This document shows positions 1-5,032 of a DNA stretch of 5,032 bases, one piece after another. The DNA comes from Clostridia bacterium (GTDB lineage: Bacteria; Bacillota; Clostridia; Oscillospirales; QAMX01), in NCBI GenBank assembly GCA_017547975.1, contig JAFYNU010000395.1, positions 1 to 5,032 on the forward strand. The letters run 5' to 3'. The position numbers and the translations under genes are program-made. The first letter of the stretch is position 1. The number at the start of each line of letters is the position of its first letter. The notes under the pieces are model-generated. The model saw nothing but the letters and a program-made list of their open reading frames with translations, did no database searches and had not been told where the DNA came from.

Positions 1-1800
1 GATAAAAAATTGTCCGGCTTTGCTCACTTTACCCAGGTTGCTGATGTTTTGAATATCGCCGCGGGACCAACGATCCAAGCGTTTGAACCAGGAAACGGCC
101 GTTTTGGGGGTGGTTTCATAACAGAGCGACTCCCCTACAAGCCCGGCTCGAAGAATGCCTCCCTCCGGAATATCGTGGGACAGGATCCTGTTTTCCGGGA
201 AGCAATTTTGAAGCAGAGAATTCACAAGTTCAATATGCAGGAGTCCCTTCCCGCAAAAGGGGGATTGACCCATGAGTTTTCCGTAGATTCCCGATGTCTG
301 TGAATCGTAAAGGCTATAACCGTAACTTCCGGACATATAGGCGGCAAACAGAGTATCCTCCTGTTCAGAAGGATTGGAAAGCAATTTGGGGGCAATAATG
401 CCATATCCACAGACGACCCGATTGCCACGTACCTGTGGCTGATTCATGGGATGCGCCGCCGCCTCCACCAGATGCCGCAACCCCTCCGGATGAGAAATGG
501 TATCGCTGTCAAGTGTGATCACATATTTAACCCTTGGAATATCCCCTGTGATGGAAATGAGTTCACTTTCTTTCTCGCCAAGAAGCGCGCAAAGCGACAG
601 GATAGCCCCTCGTTTCCGTTCCCAGGGGAGATAACGATTATCCTTGCGACTATAACGTCTTTTTCGGATAAACACATAAAAGGGGTTTTTATATTGGGCA
701 TTGAGCTTCTGAAGTTCTTCTTTTAGGGCTTGGATTTCACCCTCCTCCTGAGGAGTGATGGGCGTCTCCCCATCCGGGAAGTCAAGAAGAAGTCCAAAAT
801 AGATGCCTTCGCTTCTTTGTTCCCGTAAGGCATGATCTTCCAGTGTACGAATCAACGCGGGGATATCCTCCTTCCTGGTCAGAAGCGTTGTGACAACACA
901 AAGCGTAGCTTCTTCCTTTGGAATCCCATCCTGATAATCCATGGCAAAAAGAAAAGCATCTTCACGCTGGATTCTGGCGAAACGTATAAAGCATTCATAA
1001 AGTACCGGAAATGCCGCCAGAGCATACCAAAGGCTCTCGCGTAGGGAAAACCATATTGAAACAATCAGTGCGCCTACAGTCGAAATTAAGGGAAGAAGCC
1101 AGATGCCGCAGCGATCTTTGCCGTACTTCGGAAATAGCTGACGTCCCACCGATATACCCTTTATCTGCTCGGTAGCTATGAGCTGTTCGGCATAGTCCCA
1201 TTCCGGAACGTTCAGCTTCTGTGCATTTTGAGCAAGCTTTCTTCGATAGGCACTTCGGGTTCGCTCATTCATTCCGGCATATCCTGCCGATTGTGTCATA
1301 GCCTGCTCTATGGGGGATAACCTCTCGTGCAGGGAAGAAAAGGACATACGACCAAGCAAACGAATAGACTCATATCCATTCGCTTGCTTGGGATCGGCTT
1401 CGATCCGGGCAATCAACAGGGAAGCGAGAATCGGCCGAAGCAATTCGAGTTCTTTTTCTTCAAGCCCTTTTTCGGAAGCAACGCCCGAGAGATAATCATA
1501 AAGCGAGGCTTCCTCAATCTTCCCATCACACGTGGTCAGGTATTCGCGGAGGACCCATTGCACAAATGGCAGTTTACCGGAATAGCGAAGCCGGGGCTTA
1601 TACAAAAACAACGCCAAAGCGGCCTTCCCCTCACGAAACACCATGTAGTATCGGTCGTGCAAAGGACCTTTCGCTTCCTTTTTGGCAAGGCGACCCAAAT
1701 GGGATAATGTTTTTTTGACGCAATGGGTGGCATCCCATTTCTTCCTTTTTCCAATGACCAGATCCCGCGCAATCCGCATTCCGCATTCTTTGAATTGCAT
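1..1800 (-). CDS. ndvB: Cyclic beta-1,2-glucan synthase, N-terminal part (GT84 domain), truncated by window edge
   Basis: The minus-strand frame stays open from the ATG at 1800 to position 1, giving 600 residues with no stop. Residues 1-230 are a mostly helical N-terminal region; 175-210 (MNERTRSAYRRKL) fits the conserved segment before the membrane part of NdvB proteins. Two hydrophobic segments follow, about 232-251 and 257-272. The glycosyltransferase domain starts near 296 and shows the DxD at 431-433 (ITLDSDT), AHPMNQP at 449-455, GYGIIAPKL at 465-473, FCGKG at 515-519, the acidic LSHDIPEG at 540-547 (D543) and an RxxRW motif at 574-578 running into RGD at 580-582. These match glycosyltransferase family 84, which builds beta-1,2-glucan from UDP-glucose at the inner membrane face. 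Family members usually run to about 2,800 residues with a further membrane region and C-terminal GH94-like domains, so most of the gene lies outside. The start at 1800 is supported by a G-rich ribosome site; Met8 (1779) is an alternative. No key residue is missing. A linear beta-1,2-glucan product cannot be excluded. Confidence 0.92.
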   Translation of the reverse strand, partial: MQFKECGMRIARDLVIGKRKKWDATHCVKKTLSHLGRLAKKEAKGPLHDRYYMVFREGKAALALFLYKPRLRYSGKLPFVQWVLREYLTTCDGKIEEASLYDYLSGVASEKGLEEKELELLRPILASLLIARIEADPKQANGYESIRLLGRMSFSSLHERLSPIEQAMTQSAGYAGMNERTRSAYRRKLAQNAQKLNVPEWDYAEQLIATEQIKGISVGRQLFPKYGKDRCGIWLLPLISTVGALIVSIWFSLRESLWYALAAFPVLYECFIRFARIQREDAFLFAMDYQDGIPKEEATLCVVTTLLTRKEDIPALIRTLEDHALREQRSEGIYFGLLLDFPDGETPITPQEEGEIQALKEELQKLNAQYKNPFYVFIRKRRYSRKDNRYLPWERKRGAILSLCALLGEKESELISITGDIPRVKYVITLDSDTISHPEGLRHLVEAAAHPMNQPQVRGNRVVCGYGIIAPKLLSNPSEQEDTLFAAYMSGSYGYSLYDSQTSGIYGKLMGQSPFCGKGLLHIELVNSLLQNCFPENRILSHDIPEGGILRAGLVGESLCYETTPKTAVSWFKRLDRWSRGDIQNISNLGKVSKAGQFFI

Positions 1801-1809
1801 TGACAAAAA

Positions 1810-1818
1810 CACCCCCCT
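1810..1818 (-). promoter_or_regulatory. Ribosome binding site of the glucan synthase gene, inside a hairpin arm
   Basis: On the minus strand this reads AGGGGGGTG, a variant of AGGAGGTG, nine bases before the ATG at 1800. It supports that start over Met8. Six of its nine bases (1813-1818) belong to the 3' arm of a perfect 15-bp stem, so it would be largely hidden when the hairpin forms. Confidence 0.65.
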
Positions 1819-1858
1819 AAGGAAAGAGCATATTACAGAATATTCTTTCCTTAGGGGG
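1813..1858 (-). promoter_or_regulatory. 15-bp hairpin in the glucan synthase leader (possible RBS-masking element or attenuator)
   Basis: CCCCCTAAGGAAAGA (1813-1827) is exactly complementary to TCTTTCCTTAGGGGG (1844-1858), with a loop of 16 bases that may be shortened by a G-U pair. In minus-strand RNA the 3' arm contains the ribosome binding site and is followed, after three bases, by a run of five U (1805-1809) just before the ATG. That gives two readings: a translational switch that hides the ribosome site, or an intrinsic terminator acting as an attenuator. No gene on either strand ends here, so an ordinary end-of-gene terminator is unlikely. The pairing is plain in the sequence; the regulatory role is inferred. 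Confidence 0.6.
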
Positions 1859-1862
1859 ATCT

Positions 1863-1891
1863 TTTATACTATTTAACGTCAGATATATCCA
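1863..1891 (-). promoter_or_regulatory. Candidate promoter for the glucan synthase gene
   Basis: On the minus strand, TGGATA (1886-1891) and TATAAA (1863-1868) are separated by 17 bases. The -35 box matches TTGACA at four of six positions and the -10 box TATAAT at five of six. Transcription would start near 1856, so the RNA would begin almost exactly at the 5' arm of the leader hairpin. The match is modest, and the region is AT-rich enough to give one by chance. Confidence 0.35.
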
Positions 1892-1910
1892 GATAGTCGC
1901 ACACACAGCA

Positions 1911-1923
1911 GCAAATTATTTGC
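1911..1923. promoter_or_regulatory. 13-bp palindrome GCAAATTATTTGC, candidate operator
   Basis: The six-base arms GCAAAT and ATTTGC flank a single central T. The site lies about 20 bases upstream of the candidate minus-strand -35 box and about 45 bases upstream of the candidate plus-strand -35 box. A dimeric regulator bound here could act on both divergent genes. No specific regulator family is recognised, and short AT-rich palindromes can occur by chance. A weaker inverted repeat, AAGGC-TATT-GCCTT, lies at 1942-1955. Confidence 0.35.
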
Positions 1924-1966
1924 CGCGTGAATTGGTTCGATAAGGCTATTGCCTTCAAGGATTGAC

Positions 1967-1995
1967 TTGTAATTTCACAAAATATCGTGTATGAT
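1967..1995 (+). promoter_or_regulatory. Candidate sigma-A type promoter for the sulfatase-family gene
   Basis: TTGTAA (1967-1972) and TATGAT (1990-1995) are spaced by exactly 17 bases, matching the -35 and -10 consensus at four and five of six positions. The predicted start is near 2002, giving a leader of about 50 bases. A better -35 match, TTGACT at 1962-1967, sits 22 bases from the -10 box, which is too far. An inverted repeat covers the predicted start point. Confidence 0.55.
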
Positions 1996-1998
1996 AAA

Positions 1999-2018
1999 AG
2001 GGTAGTACCCTCTACCCT
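1999..2018. promoter_or_regulatory. Inverted repeat over the predicted transcription start, candidate operator
   Basis: AGGGTAG (1999-2005) and CTACCCT (2012-2018) are perfect inverted 7-base arms around a 6-base spacer. The spacer repeats TACCCT, so GGGTA-G-TACCC (2000-2010) is itself a perfect 11-base palindrome and TACCCT occurs twice, seven bases apart. The element begins three bases after the -10 box of the candidate promoter, the usual place for a repressor site. It could instead form a small hairpin at the 5' end of the mRNA. The regulator is not known. Confidence 0.45.
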
Positions 2019-2040
2019 ATTCTGTTATTGAGATGATTCG

Positions 2041-2046
2041 AAGGAG
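2041..2046 (+). promoter_or_regulatory. Ribosome binding site deciding the sulfatase start
   Basis: AAGGAG lies seven bases before the ATG at 2054. This fixes the start there rather than at the in-frame ATG at 2033, which would place the ribosome site inside the coding region. Confidence 0.85.
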
Positions 2047-2053
2047 AGCGAAT

Positions 2054-3457
2054 ATGAGCAAAAGGCAAAATCTTCTTTTTATTATGGTGGACCAGCTACG
2101 CTACGACAGTTTAGGATTTACCGGCTGTCCTGTGGCTTCAACCCCCAATATTGACTGGTTGGCCAAACAAAGCACTTGGTTTGATCATGCTTTTACCAGC
2201 ATTCCCACCTGTTGCCCGGCGCGGCAAAGCCTTTTGACCGGCATGCGTCCCGAGACCCTTGGCTGCCATTGGAATTATGATATCACCTTAAAAATTCCAA
2301 GTATCACGCCCCGGGAGTTTACATGGACCCAGGCATTGAAAAATCAAGGATATCAAATGCGATACGTAGGTAAATGGCACGTATCGGAAGAATACACCCC
2401 CTTGGATTTTGGTTACGACCGATATATTGCCGAAGGAGATCATACCCGTTATGTTCATGAGAAATATCCTGATCTTACATACAGCAATTCCTTCCTTGGA
2501 GAAGTGGATCCCCTTCCGCTGGAGGATACGTCCACCCATTATCTTGCGGGCATCGCCGCCGAATTTATGGAAGAAATGGCGGCAGTAAATGAACCCTGGC
2601 ATCTGCGTTTTGATCTGTCGGAACCCCATCTCCCCTGCTGTCCCGCCGCCCCCTATGCTGGACGAGTAGATCCGGCATTCCTGCAACCCTGGGGCAGTTT
2701 TTACGATGATTTCAGGAAGAAACCCTACATTCAGGCACAACAACCCATCAGTTGGGAAATTGACGATATGACCTGGGAAGATTGGGCGCCTGTGGTTGCC
2801 CGCTACCACGAGATTACCAGTCAAATGGATGATGCGGTTGGTATCTTGATCAAGAAGGTAAAGGAACTGGGATTATGGGACAATACTACCATCATCTTTA
2901 CCACCGACCACGGTGATATGGGCGGCAGCCACCGCATGATCGACAAGCACTACGTACTCTACGATGACGTGACCCACGTGCCCATGCTGATCCATTCCCC
3001 GGGCCGGACGACTTCGGGACAGCGTGTAAATGGATTCACCTGCCACACGTTGGACCTTGCTCCCACCATGCTGGAATGGATGGATAGCGAAGTACCCTCT
3101 CATCTGCAGGGTCAGAGCCTGTGGCCCTTGATTGCGGGACAGGAGCAACCGGGGCGGGATCGAGTTGTTTCCAGCGGAAATGGCCAACAGTTCGGTCTCT
3201 TCTGCTCCAGAATGATCCGTAACCAGCGCTACAAATATATTTGGACGTTAACCGACGTGGATGAGTTTTACGATTTGGAAAAGGATCCCTGGGAAATGAA
3301 CAACTTGATTGATGAGGATGAATATGCCTTTGTTCTTTCGGATATGAGACGTATGCTTTATGAGGATTTGAAGGCCTGTGGTGATCCCTTGGCCGGTCCC
3401 TGGACCGCTTGTCAGCTTTTGGATGGTAAAAAGCTTGGTCCAAAAGACCGCAAATAA
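2054..3457 (+). CDS. Type I sulfatase-family hydrolase, Cys-type formylglycine motif (arylsulfatase / choline sulfatase / phosphonate monoesterase-like)
   Basis: The protein has 467 residues, normal for a bacterial S1 sulfatase or related alkaline phosphatase-superfamily hydrolase. It opens with MVDQLRYDSLG (metal ligand D13). The activation motif C53-C-P-A-R57 within TCCPARQSLLTG places the residue converted to formylglycine at C53. GKWH (106-109) supplies K107 and H109, SEPHLP (189-194) supplies H192, and TTDHGDMGG (283-291) supplies metal ligands D285 and H286. DEFYDLEKDPWEMNNL (403-418) is the usual C-terminal sulfatase signature. Such enzymes hydrolyse sulfate esters and, in some subgroups, phosphonate or phosphate esters. 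There is no signal peptide, so the enzyme should be cytosolic. Position 14 is Gln where many arylsulfatases have a second Asp; VDQ is shared with choline sulfatases and phosphonate monoester hydrolases, so the substrate is open. A formylglycine-forming enzyme is needed but none is in view. The gene has its own promoter candidate and ends four bases before a terminator stem. Confidence 0.93.
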   Translation: MSKRQNLLFIMVDQLRYDSLGFTGCPVASTPNIDWLAKQSTWFDHAFTSIPTCCPARQSLLTGMRPETLGCHWNYDITLKIPSITPREFTWTQALKNQGYQMRYVGKWHVSEEYTPLDFGYDRYIAEGDHTRYVHEKYPDLTYSNSFLGEVDPLPLEDTSTHYLAGIAAEFMEEMAAVNEPWHLRFDLSEPHLPCCPAAPYAGRVDPAFLQPWGSFYDDFRKKPYIQAQQPISWEIDDMTWEDWAPVVARYHEITSQMDDAVGILIKKVKELGLWDNTTIIFTTDHGDMGGSHRMIDKHYVLYDDVTHVPMLIHSPGRTTSGQRVNGFTCHTLDLAPTMLEWMDSEVPSHLQGQSLWPLIAGQEQPGRDRVVSSGNGQQFGLFCSRMIRNQRYKYIWTLTDVDEFYDLEKDPWEMNNLIDEDEYAFVLSDMRRMLYEDLKACGDPLAGPWTACQLLDGKKLGPKDRK

Positions 3458-3460
3458 AAG

Positions 3461-3493
3461 AATACCTGCAAGGAAAGACGCCTTGCAGGTATT
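3461..3493. terminator. Bidirectional intrinsic terminator between convergent genes
   Basis: AATACCTGCAAGG (3461-3473) and CCTTGCAGGTATT (3481-3493) form a perfect 13-bp stem with a 7-base loop. On the plus strand it is followed by TTCTTTT and lies four bases after the sulfatase stop. On the minus strand it is followed by CTTTTATTTG and lies 12 bases after the phosphodiesterase stop. It can end both transcripts. Confidence 0.92.
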
Positions 3494-3504
3494 TTCTTTT
3501 GATT

Positions 3505-4788
3505 TTAAGAAAGAATCGCCATAACGGGTGAGCCGTCTGTATCCGGCATTTCGATGCCCAGAGCCTTTGCAAGAGTGGGAGCTTCGTCCACCAAGCGGCC
3601 CTTCTCTAATGTTACACCCTCCCGGAATGCAGGTCCTTTTGCGTAAAATACCGGGTTTGGGCCCTTGGAAGGCAGATAGCCGTGGGTGGCACGTCCCTTG
3701 CGGTAATCTTCGTTGTTGATGGCAGTTACCACCGGACGAGTGAAGCTGTCCCCAAAGGAGGTATAACCATCGGTTTCCACTACAAAGGAGAAATCCCCGG
3801 CAAAATGCTCCTCTTCCTGGGCTTCCTCTGCAGAATAGACCCGGCTGATGCCATAGATTCCCTCTTCGCACATGTGCTCAAGAAGGGTACGGGTTTTTTC
3901 GTAAATTCGTTTGTCGTTTTTGTTCCGCAAAAAAACGCATGCCGACATACCGCCCGATTGGCACCAGACGTCCCAATCCTGGGAATCCCGGATGAGACCG
4001 GCATCTCGCAGAAAAACGTTCAAATTGATGCCGCGTTTGATATCCATTTGCCCATGGTCGGAGGTCAGAACAAAACTGGTGTCTTTTGCAATACCCGCCT
4101 CTTCTGCGGCCTGCATCAATTCACCGATCCATCGGTCGGTATCTTCTATACTGGCGGTGATATGCTCACCAAACAATCCGCTTTGGTGACGGACTCCATC
4201 GATATTTGCCGGGTGCAGCATGATCAAATCGGGCTGATATTTACGAATGATATCGGCGGCACAGGCAACGATAAAATTATCGCATTGCGGATGGACACGC
4301 TCCACCATCATGTGTTGATTCTTCTCCACAATGGGAACAAGTTCTTCCTGCATACCCATTTCCAGAAAGGCTTTGGCAAGCGTCTGTGTGGGGCTTTGGG
4401 TCCAATATTCGTCAATCAACCAGTCGATATGGGGATGGCGGCCGGTTACCGGCCAAAATACAGCCGCAGTCGTAAGTCCGTTGGCCTTAGCCACATCAAA
4501 AATATCAGGCACCTTCACCGCATCATGTTCCCAGATCCAGGGAATGGGATTCTGGGTATATTGATACGGAGATTTCAGGTTGCCCGGGATACCGTGGCGA
4601 TCGGGATAGCACCCTGTTGCCATGGTGGTGTGGCAGGGATAGGTAATGGTGGGATAGATGGAACGAACCTGCTCGATGGCAGAACCGCCTGCCAGATATT
4701 TTTTGAAATTCGGAAGGGTTTTTAGATATGCCATATCCTCTGCCACAAGGGCATCGGCTGACATGACGATGATTTTCTGTTTGCCCAT
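3505..4788 (-). CDS. Type I phosphodiesterase / nucleotide pyrophosphatase-family protein (alkaline phosphatase superfamily)
   Basis: The protein has 427 residues, typical for bacterial members of this family. All expected two-metal-site residues are visible: D12 (MSADAL), nucleophile T49 in YPTITYPCH, D197 and H201 in NIDGVRH, D244 and H245 in TSDHGQ, and H369 in ATHGY. The segment around TMATGCYPDRHGIPGN (55-70) matches the NPP fold. Family members cleave phosphodiester or pyrophosphate bonds in nucleotides, lipid headgroups or other phosphoesters; the sequence does not settle which. There is no signal peptide or membrane segment, unlike secreted NPPs, so it should be cytosolic. The start at 4788 follows AGAGAGGG (4797-4804) by eight bases. 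The upstream reductase gene stops one base earlier, so the two are almost certainly co-transcribed and probably translationally coupled. A long open frame on the opposite strand (3682-4725) is a shadow. Confidence 0.92.
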   Translation of the reverse strand: MGKQKIIVMSADALVAEDMAYLKTLPNFKKYLAGGSAIEQVRSIYPTITYPCHTTMATGCYPDRHGIPGNLKSPYQYTQNPIPWIWEHDAVKVPDIFDVAKANGLTTAAVFWPVTGRHPHIDWLIDEYWTQSPTQTLAKAFLEMGMQEELVPIVEKNQHMMVERVHPQCDNFIVACAADIIRKYQPDLIMLHPANIDGVRHQSGLFGEHITASIEDTDRWIGELMQAAEEAGIAKDTSFVLTSDHGQMDIKRGINLNVFLRDAGLIRDSQDWDVWCQSGGMSACVFLRNKNDKRIYEKTRTLLEHMCEEGIYGISRVYSAEEAQEEEHFAGDFSFVVETDGYTSFGDSFTRPVVTAINNEDYRKGRATHGYLPSKGPNPVFYAKGPAFREGVTLEKGRLVDEAPTLAKALGIEMPDTDGSPVMAILS

Positions 4789-4789
4789 A

Positions 4790-5032
4790 TCATTTGCCCT
4801 CTCTTGGTTGTTTCTGCTGTTTGCACCAAATGGCCATTACAAGCTTATGGGGTAGCAATTTTGTCAAAAGTACCTGTACCCGTACCGGGAATCCGCAAAT
4901 GGAAACATCCTTGCCGCGCTTCATATCCCGAAGCGCCCGTGTAACGACCTGCTCGGATGTGTAGTAGCGGTTGTAGTAGATGATGGTATCGTCCTTTACC
5001 GCATGGTCGAAAAATTCGGTTTTGACCCAACC
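4790..5032 (-). CDS. Short-chain dehydrogenase/reductase, C-terminal 80 residues (partial)
   Basis: The minus-strand frame is open from the window edge to a TGA at 4790-4792. It begins GWVKTEFFDH, the segment after the final Rossmann strand of classical SDRs (the usual PG-x-V-x-T region). It continues with YYTSEQVVTRALRDMKRGKD, the common 'SPEQVV..AL..L..GK' helix, and ends with LLTKLLPHKLVMAIWCKQQ. This ending resembles that of clostridial SDRs annotated as NAD(P)-dependent oxidoreductases. The nucleotide-binding TGxxxGIG and catalytic YxxxK motifs lie outside the window, so cofactor, activity and full length cannot be judged. It is followed by the phosphodiesterase gene after one base, which indicates an operon running on the minus strand. 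Confidence 0.85.
   Translation of the reverse strand, partial: GWVKTEFFDHAVKDDTIIYYNRYYTSEQVVTRALRDMKRGKDVSICGFPVRVQVLLTKLLPHKLVMAIWCKQQKQPREGK
4797..4804 (-). promoter_or_regulatory. Ribosome binding site of the phosphodiesterase gene
   Basis: On the minus strand AGAGAGGG lies eight bases before the ATG at 4788, inside the last codons of the upstream reductase gene. It is a moderate match to the consensus, so translation may depend partly on ribosomes finishing the upstream gene. Confidence 0.6.

Noticed and set aside
10..1044. Short open frames on both strands at 10-303, 222-428, 451-726, 519-701, 832-1044 and 879-1064
   Set aside because: All lie within the synthase gene in other frames or on the other strand. 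Its frame is uninterrupted and carries conserved motifs throughout this stretch.
1813..1858. Reading the leader hairpin as an ordinary end-of-gene terminator or transposon end
   Set aside because: No gene ends next to it on either strand, and there is no flanking target duplication or transposase. Its position over the synthase ribosome site fits a leader element better.
1310..1876. Several short plus-strand open frames (1310-1495, 1327-1707, 1682-1876)
   Set aside because: They run antisense to the glucan synthase, mostly within it, have no good ribosome sites and carry no recognisable motifs.
2033..2053. Upstream in-frame ATG for the sulfatase-family gene
   Set aside because: The AAGGAG ribosome site lies downstream of it and is correctly spaced for the ATG at 2054. 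The extra residues MIRRRAN match no part of the family.
3682..4725. Open frame of 347 codons on the plus strand
   Set aside because: It lies wholly antisense to the phosphodiesterase gene, which has every catalytic residue of its family. The antisense translation shows no recognisable domain and has no ribosome site; it is a codon-usage shadow.
4791..4793. ATG overlapping the reductase stop (ATGA) as the phosphodiesterase start
   Set aside because: It is five bases upstream of the ATG at 4788 and therefore out of frame with the phosphodiesterase.
4845..5030. Minus-strand open frame of 61 codons at the right edge
   Set aside because: It overlaps the reductase coding frame out of register and gives a composition without family resemblance, while the other frame clearly reads as the end of an SDR.

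Overview
The window looks like chromosomal DNA from an anaerobic Gram-positive bacterium, most likely a member of the Clostridia. The reasons are purine-rich Shine-Dalgarno sites, short intergenic gaps, a strong intrinsic terminator, and protein sequences that resemble clostridial forms of their families. This assignment is an inference. There is no RNA gene, insertion sequence, CRISPR array or phage signature.

Layout: (1) Positions 1-1800, minus strand, hold the first 600 codons of a very large protein. It is the N-terminal part of a cyclic beta-1,2-glucan synthase of the NdvB/ChvB/Cgs type, with a complete set of glycosyltransferase family 84 motifs; the rest lies beyond position 1. (2) Positions 1801-2053 are a divergent intergenic region. 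It holds a perfect 15-bp hairpin whose 3' arm (on the minus strand) contains the synthase ribosome binding site, a weak minus-strand promoter candidate, a 13-bp palindrome, a plus-strand promoter candidate, and an inverted repeat over that promoter's predicted start point. (3) Positions 2054-3457, plus strand, encode a cytosolic type I sulfatase-family enzyme with a Cys-type formylglycine motif. (4) Positions 3458-3504 hold a terminator that serves both converging genes. (5) Positions 3505-4788, minus strand, encode a cytosolic type I phosphodiesterase/nucleotide pyrophosphatase-family enzyme with all expected metal ligands. (6) Positions 4790-5032, minus strand, are the C-terminal 80 residues of a short-chain dehydrogenase/reductase, one base upstream of the phosphodiesterase start and presumably in the same operon.

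How they may work together: two hydrolases of the alkaline phosphatase superfamily, both without a signal peptide, converge on a shared terminator beside a glucan synthase. The sulfatase-like gene and the synthase are divergently transcribed from one compact control region, so co-regulation is plausible. A role of the hydrolases in processing decorated glucans or other phosphate or sulfate esters is speculation from context. The clearest unusual signal is the hairpin in the synthase leader.
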